Source of the DNA: Gnetum montanum
Taxonomy: Eukaryota > Streptophyta > Gnetopsida > Gnetales > Gnetaceae
DNA: 64,000 nucleotides
Assembly: GCA_015680685.1 (NCBI GenBank)
Contig: MNCI01013584.1
Coordinates: forward strand, 614,454-678,453
Direction: 5' to 3'
Shown: positions 24,657 to 34,307 of the stretch, piece after piece
Layout of the letters: the number at the start of each line of letters is the position of its first letter
Position numbering within the stretch: position 1 is the first letter of the stretch
Translations under genes and position numbers: made by a program
Notes under the pieces: model-generated
Told to the model about the DNA's origin: nothing
The model's input: only the letters and a program-made list of their open reading frames with translations
Databases searched by the model: none

Positions 24657-26138
24657 CTAGCTATCCTGTACACTGTGCCAGGAGGATTCTGGAACAGGGT
24701 GTGTGCACGGGCAGCTATGAATAAGGTATTGTTGATATAATCTAACCCCGGTGGCAGCAATGCCCACAAACGCGTTAACGGGCGGGTTGACTTGGGCCCG
24801 TGGGTAGTGCCATCCTCATCAACAAACGACCCCTCGTCAATGTCTTCCATAAAGACCATGATACCTTCAGCGGCCCCCGGCAGTATCGCATCAACCACGC
24901 TCCGTGCGGTCACCTCGTCAAAAAATGACCACATAGCCACTTTAAAATTGGTTAACAGGAAAGCCAGAAATTCGCCGGCACCTTCCCTGAACCACACCCC
25001 CTTGCTATCCACGAATAGATTCGGGGGTGCATCGCCATCCTCAACGCGGCCAGCCCATGTCAGAACCCCGACGAGTTCAACCATGATAAGAAAGCATTTG
25101 CTGTTCCTGCAACCAGTCGCAATGTCACAAAACGAAAGTTTACATCTTAAATCGGCAAAGAATTTAATTGTTTACGCCAAGCGTATACGCTGAACACAGA
25201 GCGTATACGCCAACTCTACAGCGCGAAAAAAAAACAAACTTACGCCCAGCGTATACGCTGTACACAGCGTATATGCCCGTGATTCACGCTCAGTGTATAC
25301 GCTGAACTTAGCGTATACGTCAAACAGGGCACTTGCATGATTCAAGCATGGCATATACGCTGAACACGGCGCATACGCCGGGTGAACTTACACAGCGTCT
25401 ACGCTGAAACCCAAATCCCTCATGCGCAGTGTATACGCTGAACAAACCCTCAGCGTATATGCCTGAATCCGCAGTCTGTCAAGAGAAAAAGGGCGTATAC
25501 AGCGTATACGCTGAGGAAACCCTTAGCGTACATGCCGTCGCGAAACACAATTTACGCTGGTACAAGTACGTCTATAAGCTTCACGGTTACGCTAAATAAC
25601 AAAAGGACGCTAATAAAATGGATGACAGTCTACGCTGCACAATTACGCCGGTGTATACGCTGAGCAAACCCTCAGCGTATACGCTCAATTTCGAGTTTGG
25701 CGTGAACAGTTTATGCCAGAAAGAATGGTATGCCGAAAACTGTATGTGTATGGCGTATACGCCGAACAAACCCTTAGTGTATACGCCATCGTAAGAAGAA
25801 GAACCTACGCCGAGGACAAACACGCTGACAAACTTTTACGCTAAAACAACGCGAAACAAATGTTTACGCCAGGACTGAACAATGTCTATGCTGCACAGAT
25901 TACGCTACGCTGAAAACCCTCATAAACCCATTACGCTCAGCGTATACGCCGGGCTCGTCTACGTTAGAAAGCACAAACAAAAAATAGAAGCAGGGATCAA
26001 GGCTTACCTTTGGGACGTCACGGACCACGCCGGCATCTTCGGCCTAGGCAGGCCTTGCAGCATGGCCTCCGTCTCCTCGGCGAAAGTTAGATCGGGGCCC
26101 TTCCGCCCCTGGCCCTCCACTTCCTTGCCCTTGCCCAT
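24657..26138 (-). other. HAD/FCP1-like domain of the antisense gene (exons 1-2), catalytic motifs lost
   Basis: Exon 1 (44 residues, Lys/Gly/Glu rich) splices in frame to exon 2. Residues 47-60 (KCFLIMVELVGVLT) lie where FCP1/NIF-type HAD phosphatases have their first strand and DxDxT-like box. FREGAGEFLAFLLTNFKVAM followed by WS matches the substrate-strand region with its conserved Ser. NNTLFIAARAHTLFQNPP (169-186) matches the motif normally holding an Asp pair before the Asn-Pro-Pro segment. The nucleophile Asp is Glu or lost and the Asp pair is Ala-Ala, so no phosphatase activity is expected. The family assignment is by pattern only. Confidence 0.6.
25172..25990. repeat. GCGTATACGC palindrome cluster in intron 1 of the antisense gene (element B)
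   Basis: At least ten copies or near copies of GCGTATACGC (often followed by TGAAC) fill the intron between the first and second exons. The same word dominates both LTRs and the leader of B. Plus-strand frames such as 25882-26157 run through exon 1 in the wrong direction and are shadows. Confidence 0.85.
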
Positions 26139-26335
26139 CTCAGAGCGTCTACGCTAGCGATCCGTGTTCACGCTGAGTAACTGTACGCTGGTGTTAAGAA
26201 GCCTCGGCGTCTACGCTCAGGTTCCAGGGTTACGCTTACGCTAGGGTATGGTGGTTTACGCTTACGCTTTGGCAATTGCATGCTTATGCTTACGCTCGCT
26301 CGGGTTACGCTCTACGCTGTCGCTTTCAAAACAGA
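26139..26335. repeat. TTACGCT-type repeats upstream of the antisense ATG (element B)
   Basis: Words such as gcgtctacgct and ggtttacgcttacgctttgg lie between the ATG at 26138 and the candidate TATA box. They would form the 5' untranslated region of the antisense transcript and are the same type as the leader repeats at 16067-16847. Confidence 0.7.
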
Positions 26336-26357
26336 AAACAAATGGACCCCCCCTTCC

Positions 26358-26366
26358 CTTTATATA
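26358..26366 (-). promoter_or_regulatory. Candidate TATA box of the antisense gene in element B
   Basis: The minus strand reads ATTATATAAAGGG, a good plant TATA context, about 220 bases before the ATG at 26138. No long minus-strand coding sequence lies further upstream. A separate promoter for the antisense gene is therefore plausible. Confidence 0.55.
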
Positions 26367-26559
26367 ATGCCCGATGATGCTGACGCTGACGCTACCGCTG
26401 CTTATGCCGCCGTTGCCTCGTTTTCGCCTTTTTTGCCTATTTTTCACCAAAATCTGTCCAAAATGATAAAATTTAACGAAAAATTCATTAAAAAATAGGG
26501 ATTATTACGCCCTGGTTCCTTCGCGGACCCAGTTTCACACTAGTTCAAATAGCCATCGG

Positions 26560-26700
26560 CCCGGTACGGCCTTAAACTGCCATTTCCTCACCCAACATTG
26601 GCCCGGTATGGCCTTAAACTGCCACTCATGGCCCGGTATGGCCTTAAACTGCCACTCATTGCCCGGTAAGGCATAAAACTGCCATACGTCCAGGTGTGAC
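26560..26700 (+). repeat. Boundary repeat cluster before pol (element B)
   Basis: Four units of ggcccggtatggccttaaac with actgcca spacers at about 30-40 base steps. Each unit has GGCC at both ends of a short loop and could pair in RNA. The corresponding cluster in A is 4140-4260. Confidence 0.75.
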
Positions 26701-26795
26701 GATAATCCACCGTTATACACGTACACATAGTCTAAAATCGTCAAAAGACACAGAACAATCCCTTTGCTCATGTAACTCTCAGTTTATTGGCAGGG

Positions 26796-28298
26796 ATGAG
26801 CTCAATGGACTGCCAACGCTTAACCGCACCGTTGACCATCGACGGACCACACGGCGCCATTACACGGGACTTTGACATAAACTTCATCAATTCAAGTCCA
26901 CTAATGGACGACGCGGTTATAGCCTCGACACAGCAAACAACAGATGACTACAGAGGCATGATGAAATTTCTTGACATAGAGGCCGAAAACATCACTGAAG
27001 ATCCGTTAGCTGAAACACCCATCACCATGCCCGATGGGGAAATCAAAATATTAAAATTAAGTACACTACTACAACCGCACTTGGCCTAAGACATTCAACA
27101 CATACTTAGGAAAAACATGAAAGCATTCGCTTGGTCTTATACGGACATGTCTGGGCTAGATCCTAGAATTGTCCAACACAACATTATTTTGGACCCCAAA
27201 CTGAGACCGATAAAACAAAAAGCACAAAAAGTTAGACCCGAGATGGCATTGGCAGTCCGCAATGAGATCACCAAGCTTTATCAAGTTGGTTTCATTCGGG
27301 TTGTTGATTACGTCGAATGGGTATCCAACATGGTCATCATCTCGAAGAAAAATGGAAGCATTCACTTATGCATCGACTTTCGAGATCTAAACGTAGCAAC
27401 CATAAAAGACGACTTTCCCTTGCCCAGCATCGATCAACTCGTTGACTCGACTACCGGACATGCCTTACTATCTTTTATGGATGGTTTTTCGGGATACAAC
27501 CAGATACGCATCAACCCTGAACATGAACTTCGAATAACCTTCATGACCTCATGGGGAACTTTTTGTCACACAATGATGCCCTTTGGTCTCAAGAACGCTG
27601 GGGCCACTTATCAAACAGCCATGACGTTTATCTTTAGTGATTATATGTTACGATCACTCAATGACTATGTGGATGACATCGTGGTTAAGTCACAAACAAC
27701 CGAGAAACATGCACAAGACCTCGACCTAGTCTTAAAATGTTGTCTAAAATACGAGCTAAGGCTTAACCCCAAAAAATGCGTCTTCAGTGTCAAAATAGGC
27801 AAGATGCTCGAATTCATAGCCTCTGAAGCAAGGATACGAGTGGACCCTGATAAGGTCAAGGCCATTACCAACCTGAAACCACCCAGTAACCTTACCGAAC
27901 TTCGAGGTCTACAAGGTAGATTGCAGTTCATCAGGCGTTTCGTAGAAAACTTAACAGACAAACTGAAACCTATGAACCACCTGTTGCGTAAAAACGTCTA
28001 TTTCGAATGGACTTCGCAGTGCCAGGAAGCCTTCGAAAATATCAAAACAGCACTTGCCCGACTGCCTATGGTTTACCCGCCCCAAAACAACAAACCGTTT
28101 TACATCTACCTTGCCACTTCAGAATTGTCCATCGCGTCTATGCTCTACCAGAAACGAGATGACGGAACTGAAGTCCCTGTATACTACTTGAGCCATGCCT
28201 TAGTTGCCCATGAAAAGAAGTACAACGACGTGGAGAGGTCATGCTTAGCTTTGGTCTTTTCTCTAAGAAAATGGCGACACTACCTCTTCCGCAATTAA
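26796..28298 (+). pseudogene. Reverse transcriptase and first RNase H of element B pol
   Basis: The second sense ORF starts at ATG 26796 (MSSMDCQRL), just after a splice-acceptor-like TTTATTGGCAG. It reads on past a TAA at 27087 into the RT: VEWVSNMVIISKKNGSIHLC, FMDGFSGYNQIRINPEHELR, MMPFGLKNAGATYQTAM, NDYVDDIVVKS (intact YVDD) and the thumb LKPPSNLTELRGLQGRLQFI. The gypsy RNase H follows (FYIYLATSELSIASMLYQKR, YYLSHALVAHEKKYNDVERS) to a stop at 28296. Only the two stops disable it. All of pol lies in one frame. Confidence 0.9.
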
Positions 28299-28937
28299 GT
28301 TCACGTAATCTGTAAGGATAATGTACTGAGAGCCATAACAGGAAACATATACAAAACGAGCCGAATAGCCCGATGGAAAGCCATGATCGCTGAGTTTGAC
28401 CTGTACTACGTAACACAATCATTAGTTAAAGGTCAAGCCATAGCAAATCAAATGGCCGCATCACCAACGCTTGACCAAGCAACCATAGAGCCTGAATTCC
28501 CGGATGAAAGTATAAGCACAATAGACATGGTGCCGGATGACTACGATGCCATTTTAAACTTCGATGGAGCATCCACCTCTCGAGGAGGAAGTGCGGCCGC
28601 TATCATCACTTATCCCTCCGGGGAGATCCGACCCTTTGCCTATCGCTTCAATTTTCACTGTACTAACAACATAGCAGAGTACGAAGGTCTCCTTAGAGGT
28701 CTCGCGACAGCACTAGCTTCAGATATCACACGGCTCATAGTCAGAGGGGATTCGCAATTGGTTGTAAACCAAGTTACAGACATTTACACATGCAAAGCCC
28801 AACATTTACAACCATACTGTGACTTGGCGAAACACTTAATGAAATGATTCGAAAACATTGATGTGCAACACGTCTCTTGAAATGATAACACCATCGTAGA
28901 CGCGTTAGCCACACTAGCGTTAAATATAGCGCCCGAC
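28299..28937 (+). pseudogene. Archaeal-type second RNase H domain of element B pol
   Basis: In the same frame as RT it reads ILNFDGASTSRGGSAAAIIT, NNIAEYEGLLRGLATAL, VRGDSQLVVNQV and, after stops at 28845 and 28878, NDNTIVDALATLAL. The four acidic residues (FDGA, YEG, GDS, VDA) are all present. A second RNase H after the normal one is a known mark of Tat-lineage plant gypsy elements, and this is the main reason for placing A and B there. Confidence 0.82.
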
Positions 28938-30263
28938 ATGTTCCGTGCCTTGCCAAGCTCCGTAATCAGGTGCGATGAACCAATAACCTCTGAAACATTG
29001 CCGATCGCATCTATTAGTACAAAACATGCGATAGAATGGTATGATGACATAAAAGAATACCTTCTACGTGGTGAAGCACCACGCCATCTAACAAATGCGC
29101 AAAAGGATGCCGTACGAAAGCGTTCTAAGCAATATACTCTGGTAGGGGACACACTATGTCGTAGATCCTACGAAGGCGTATTGCTAACGTGCGTCACTAG
29201 TACTGACGCCCAAACAATTGTTGATCAAATACATGAGGGACTATGTGGAGGACACATAGCACCAAAAGCCATGGCCACGAAAATAAGACGCTTAGGCTAT
29301 TATTGGCCACACATGGAATACGACTGCTCCTCCAAAGTCAAAACATGTAACATTTGTCAAAAACATAGTAACTTAATACATGTACCGCCAAACGAGTTAC
29401 ACACAGCGCAAATAACATGGCCTTTTCAGAAGTGGGGATTGGACCTTATCAGCCCGATAACACCCTCATCTTCTGCAGGGCACAGTTTCATCATAACCGC
29501 TACTGAATATTTCACGAAGTGGGTAGAAGCAGCTCCCCTTCGAAAAACGACTTCTAAACACATGTGCAACTTTATCCTAGAAAACATTGTAACCCGCTTT
29601 GACACCCCTTTGGTCATTATCACTGACAATGGGCCGCAATTCAGCAGTGCCGAAACAAAAACATTTTGTGACAGTTTGGGGATCAAACACTCGTTTTCCT
29701 CCCCTTACTATCCTCAAAGCAATGGGCAAGCAGAAGCAACCAATAAGACGATCACAACGATACTTAAGAAAATTCTAACCCACAACAAATGGAAGTGGCA
29801 CGAGCAATTACTATATGCATTATGGGCTTACCGCACTACTCACCAGACGTCAACAGGTAAAACTCCCTATAGTTTCATTTATGGCTCAGAAGCTATTTTA
29901 CCTTTAGAATTACAGGTACCATCATTAAGGATCACACTCTCCGGACTCCTCGATGATGGGCAAAATAATGATCTCTGTATCATTGACCTCGACTTGGTGG
30001 AAGAGGAACGCGTACGCGCACTTGATCAGATCGAATGGTACCAAAAGCAACAACGGCACGACATCAACAGACGTCCAATCCACGAAGGCGTTCTCGTACT
30101 CAAAGCTGCTCGGGAACACCCGGATAAATTCTCAGCCAACTGGGAAGGGCCTTACGTGGTCATCAAAGCATTCGATAACGGTGCATTCAAGGTGACCGAC
30201 ATGGAAGGGAACGAGCTCGCAAATCCGACGAATGATTTGTACCTAAAACCGTTCTATGTCTGA
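28938..30263 (+). CDS. Integrase of element B (reads without stops)
   Basis: 441 residues to the stop. The N-terminal zinc finger shows IHEGLCGGH and CNICQ. The catalytic D-D-E residues are visible in KWGLDLISP, ITDNGPQFSS and NGQAEATNKT. The C-terminal part has KFSANWEGPYVVIKAFDN and ends LKPFYV. It is the only fully open domain in the window, although it is the 3' end of a pol frame with upstream stops, so the initiating codon given here is not its natural start. It would insert the cDNA with a 5-bp duplication, as seen for B itself. Confidence 0.85.
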   Translation: MFRALPSSVIRCDEPITSETLPIASISTKHAIEWYDDIKEYLLRGEAPRHLTNAQKDAVRKRSKQYTLVGDTLCRRSYEGVLLTCVTSTDAQTIVDQIHEGLCGGHIAPKAMATKIRRLGYYWPHMEYDCSSKVKTCNICQKHSNLIHVPPNELHTAQITWPFQKWGLDLISPITPSSSAGHSFIITATEYFTKWVEAAPLRKTTSKHMCNFILENIVTRFDTPLVIITDNGPQFSSAETKTFCDSLGIKHSFSSPYYPQSNGQAEATNKTITTILKKILTHNKWKWHEQLLYALWAYRTTHQTSTGKTPYSFIYGSEAILPLELQVPSLRITLSGLLDDGQNNDLCIIDLDLVEEERVRALDQIEWYQKQQRHDINRRPIHEGVLVLKAAREHPDKFSANWEGPYVVIKAFDNGAFKVTDMEGNELANPTNDLYLKPFYV

Positions 30264-30285
30264 ACACAAACTCAGGTACGAGCAA

Positions 30286-30655
30286 GTCCTGGGATTACGA
30301 CTATAAACTGATACCACAACAAGTCCTGGGATTACTATTATAAACTAATACCACAGCAAGTCCTGGGATTACGACTATAAACTGATACCACAGCAAGTCC
30401 TGGGATTACGACTATAAACTGATACCACAACAAGTCCTGGGATTACGACTATAAACTGATACCACAGCAAGTCCTGGCATTACGACTATAAACTGATACC
30501 ATAGCAAGTCCTGGGATTACGACTATAAACTGATACCACAACAAGTCCTGGGATTATGACTATAAACTGATACCACAGCAAGTCCTAGGATTACGACTAT
30601 AAACTGATACCATAGAACAGTCCTGGATTATGACTTAAAACTAATACCACAGTGT
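30286..30655 (+). repeat. 37-bp tandem array after pol (element B)
   Basis: Ten units of gtcctgggattacgactata followed by aactgataccacagcaa start at 30286, 30323, 30360, 30397, 30434, 30471, 30508, 30545, 30582 and 30620, a constant 37-base step up to the last. The unit (GTCC, spacer, TATAAACT) is a variant of the boundary repeats elsewhere in B. Confidence 0.92.
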
Positions 30656-31890
30656 CCACAATGACAATAAACTACCATCTGTTCGGCAAGACAATAAACT
30701 GCCGCCATCACAACCATCAGGGTCCGCCAAGACTATAAACTAGCTCGCCTCTTCATAGTCCGCTAAGACTAAAAACTGGCAATGTACCATCCGCCACGAC
30801 GCTAAACAGGCAATGTCCAATGGGTTACGACATAAAACTAACCCATAATAGTCTGCCAAGACTATAAACTAGTAAGTTCACATCCAGCACGTCAATCCGC
30901 CACCACGATCATCCATCAGCTTCACTGCATCGCTCGTCATCAATACTGCTGTCATCCACATACAGTGCCTGCCACCCTTCAACATCTCTGTGTGGTCGGC
31001 TGCCATGTAAGTCTAAGCTCGTCTATTCACTCACGGTTTTCTTATCTCCTTGGCATTTTTGTTTGCAGGATGACACCCGGAAGCTTCGCACAAGAGTGCA
31101 CTTCGTCACGAGCAGCAAGATAAGATACTGTTCGTGGCATACATGGAACGACTAAATCAAACTGTTCACTAGTACATCCCCGTTCACTGATAAAATTCCC
31201 CTATCCATCCGCAGACACGCTTTATCCCAACATCCCTTTGATGCACCCGGTACAGTTAGAAAACACCGTACCACTTTCCAGCAATTGCAACACGCCGCAC
31301 AACATTCACGCATGAGTACACAAGAAAAGCAAAGTTTTACGTCAAAAAAAATGGAGACCCTGGGCACTTCCCATATAAGCCCCAGGCGGGAAGGCGGTCG
31401 TCTCAAAACTAAGTACTCATGCCCAAATGGTCAAGAAACATCCTGTTGCATGGCTTTGGCTCCCCACCAACAGGTTCCCCTGAACACTAAACATAGGCCC
31501 TGTTCTCCCAAAGAATGTAACACATCCTCTTGTGGCTTTGGCCTCGCCAAAAAGTTCTCTTGAAATAGAACCAAGAGCCTTGTTCCGTCAAAGAATGCAC
31601 ACCGGATGTCTGCACTCCGAGTCTACTAAAACCTGGCCATTGACAAGGATCAGCATGCTGCATACCAAAACATCCCCGTCCCTTGATTAATCTCCTGGAG
31701 TGATCATCAATTCCCGCAATCTTCCTGACCTCCCAGATACAAAATTCCCCTTTCCCAATCCTCTGTACTACTGAAAACGGTGTGATGACGTCTCGTCCAA
31801 GTGGCAGCAGACAACGTCTCTATCGAGTTGCTTGTGGTGTTTTGTACTTCTTTGTCGACGTTTCTCGGGTCGATTCCTCCAAGCGTCAAC
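30656..31890 (+). other. 3' untranslated region of element B
   Basis: To about 30870 it has further single units of the boundary type (tccgccaagactataaact). From there to the polypurine tract I recognise no gene, although a 92-codon plus frame occurs near 31285-31563. It has no match to any other element here and is probably chance. Confidence 0.5.
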
Positions 31891-31903
31891 AAAGAGGGGC
31901 CAA
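31891..31903 (+). other. Element B polypurine tract
   Basis: AAAGAGGGGCCAA ends at the base before the 3' LTR. Nearly the same 13 bases are used in element A (200-212, minus). Confidence 0.85.
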
Positions 31904-33053
31904 TGAAACTCCACAAAATTCGGAGCTTAGTACTTTCCCAACACCAAATAGGACCCTAGAACTCACAAATGATGCCGGCTACATGATCGCACCACTTAGT
32001 TTTTTTTGCTAAGTACATAGTGCCAGCATATACACTCCAGCGTATACGCCCTACACTTCAGCGTATACGCCCAGCACTTCAGCGTATACGCCCGGCTCTC
32101 CAGCGTATACGCCCAGCTCTCCAGCGTACACACCCAGGTACTGCAGATATACATGCCCGACGACAGGATCTCCAATGACAGCATGAAGATAACACCGAAG
32201 AGCAAGGATTGAAGCAAGTGGACATCCTTCGGCGTATGCGCCTGGTGTGTACGCCCTGCATCCATCAGCGTATACGCCTAGCGCTCAGCATCTCCACCCA
32301 ATTCATGCCCAGCATTTTCAGTGTATACGCCCAGCGTATACACCTACCTGATGCGGCGTATACGCCCAACAATTGTAACATTTTGTATATTTGTAAAGTA
32401 TATGCACCTGGTCAACGCGCCACGTGTCTCCCATCCCGAGTCTAGCGTAACAACCTGTATAAAACCCCTATTTTTCCACTTCATCCAGACATTTTTGCAA
32501 AATCCCGGAGCACACCAGAGAACATTTACGTTGCGCAAAAGAGCAGAAAACCTTCTTATGATGGGAAGCCCTGCACGTTGTGGATCTAGTCTCTTACGCT
32601 CCGCTCACCCTGCAAACCATCTGAGTCACCTCTGTGTACGCTGGGGCTTTTTATCCGCCTTGTGTTCCCACAACTGCGTTAGACCGGTGCACTGTACTCT
32701 GACTCTGTAATTCCATTGTTTCATTCGCTGCAAGTTCTTTTACAGTTTTACGTCAATTTGGCCCATGCCTCGTTTATGTCTGTTTACGCTCACGTTTCGT
32801 TTGCATCCGTTTACGTTTCACGCTGTTTTTGCTGTTTACGCCTGCATGCCGTTTACGCATAACCCAGCGTATAGCATTTTGCGTACGTGCGGGCTAATCC
32901 TTGTCTGATCCACGTGCGGACCACCCAAGGTACTCTACCTTTGCTGCATTCCAGGTCGCCCTCAGGTGAAGGCAGGGTCTTCTGTACGCGTCCTGTGATC
33001 CCGCGGCCTTTGTTTTTCCTTCCAGCCAGAGATCGACGATTTCAGGCAGTACA
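31904..33053 (+). repeat. Element B 3' LTR
   Basis: 1150 bp, the same length as 14895-16044. It starts TGAAACTCCACAAAATTC and ends CAGGCAGTACA, followed by GAGAG. It carries the 21-bp palindrome array near 32025-32130 and TATAAAA at 32458-32464. Confidence 0.95.
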
Positions 33054-33058
33054 GAGAG
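33054..33058. repeat. Target-site duplication of element B, right copy (GAGAG)
   Basis: Identical to 14890-14894. The gag reading of A resumes here. Confidence 0.92.
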
Positions 33059-34307
33059 GATATAGATCCTATGGGCAATGTGCAATACTAATTAAGTGCT
33101 TTCCTAGTTAAAGACATAGCCAAACCCTCATGATGGTATGAGGCCATGGCTGCAAAAGCAAACATTCTAATCAAAAATTATATGATGGCATTAGGATCAC
33201 CTTCTCCATTGTATTTTAATTGTAGAATGGGGACACCAAGAGGAAGTGTCAAGGGTGGGACTACAAGAGTTATGGGATCATCATACTATAAGGTCATAAT
33301 CTTTATGGTTTGTGTGGTAGAGGCTTTAAGCCTCTTCAATTTCTCTGTTAGGTGTTGGATCATTTGGAGTGCTTGATCCAAGCCTTGCAATGGCCCCATA
33401 GTTTTCAAAGTTTGTACATAAGGTTGTAGCATTTGTTGTGAGGCTTATGACCTCATTATGGGTTGCATGACAGAAGGAAAAGGTTGAATTATGGTTGTGG
33501 CTTGTGGGCCAAATAAAGAAAAAGATGTTTGTGCTGGTACTTGAGGCACAAATGGGGCAAATGTTGTGTGCGAGCTTTGTGTTTTCTGGGATTTTATGGT
33601 TGATCCCATGTAAGTAGTTAAAGGATTTGCAATGGTAAAAGCCATTGTTGATGGTTTTGTATATCATGGCTATTTTGTAAATGGCATTGATGCATTATAG
33701 TTTGTTGTTTATGGCATTGACTAAGTATGATGTGTAGCTACAACCAGTGTAGCATCTACTATAGTAGGGTGTAGAGGACTGGAAGATGGTGGCATCATGC
33801 CCATGGAGAAAATAAAGGCATTAGGAGAAGGTTCTGTGACGTTGGGGGATGTTTATTGGATCAGTCCTCCAAGGATGTTTTTAGGCTTAGATTCTACATA
33901 AATTCATCCTCCTCTTCCCATTGTTCCCTAAAGGTAGGCTGGTCATCTTCATCTTCCTCTTCTGTGGCAATCAATTAGGCTAGGATGCTAGAATAGATGT
34001 TGTTAAGGGAAATTTCTTCATATAGGGAGGGGATGTACTCTTTCCCATCCTTGTGTATGAGTTGAAAGTCCCTTTTGTTCTTAGCTTCAATTTGCAGAAT
34101 TAACATGCTTGCCTGTATTTTGGCACAAATGAAGTTATAATGATCTTTATTTATGGCTCCAAAATTAGGACTCTCCCATATGACTCTCAAATATCACCCA
34201 CACTCAATGACTGTAGGGTCTTTGGGATCATACATCCTCATGACTTGTTAGTTATGATCTTCACTAGTGAAGGTGAAGGGAAATTTGGTGGATTTTTGAA
34301 AAGACAT
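33059..34307 (-). pseudogene. N-terminal part of element A gag (decayed)
   Basis: The ATG is at 34307 (minus), followed by MSFQKSTKFPFTFTSEDHN. After stops come NKDHYNFICAKIQAS and HKDGKEYIPSLYEEI (34190-33975), matching QDQYNFICIKIQADL and GREFIPVPYN in B. A Gln/Pro/Thr-rich linker follows and then AMSLTRKALN at about 33110, which is the start of the capsid domain. The rest continues at 14889 beyond element B. Confidence 0.8.

Larger units (their letters stand above)
21506..26138 (-). pseudogene. Antisense eight-exon gene of element B: HAD/FCP1-like N-terminus, middle region, coiled coil
   Basis: Exons (minus strand): 26138-26008, 25106-24657, 24579-24317, 24223-23183, 23083-22853, 22761-22567, 22493-21706, 21607-21506. 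They total 3201 nt, 1066 residues plus the stop. Donors are GTAAGC, GTAAAA, GTGAGT, GTAAGC, GTATGT, GTATGA and GTAACG. All acceptors are AG except that of exon 7, which reads GG where A has AG. All joins keep the frame. Three in-frame TAG codons in exon 4 (near 23721, 23648, 23217) break it. The gene lies between protease and RT, on the opposite strand. Element A carries the same gene with the same introns. Expression and function are unknown. Confidence 0.82.
14895..33053 (+). mobile_element. Element B: nearly full-length 18.16 kb Tat-like Ty3/gypsy retrotransposon with an internal antisense gene
   Basis: Both LTRs are 1150 bp, start TG and end CA, and are flanked by GAGAG. The order is LTR, primer site, leader, gag-protease, repeats, antisense gene (21506-26138, minus), repeats, RT-RNase H-archaeal-type RNase H-integrase, a 37-bp tandem array, polypurine tract and LTR. 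My count by eye gives about 92-93 percent LTR identity, with mostly transition differences, so it is not recent. The extra RNase H and the large size fit the Tat/Ogre group. Gag-pro and pol carry stops, so B is non-autonomous today. Confidence 0.93.

Noticed and set aside
25882-26157. 91-residue plus-strand frame
   Set aside because: It runs backwards through exon 1 of the antisense gene and the palindrome cluster. Exon 1 is supported by a match with element A and by splice phase.
30286-30655. CRISPR-like regular array
   Set aside because: Units are contiguous 37-mers with no unique spacers, in a plant retrotransposon 3' region.
31285-31563. 92-residue plus-strand frame in the 3' region of B
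   Set aside because: No homologue in A and no recognisable domain. Likely a chance frame in the 3' untranslated region.
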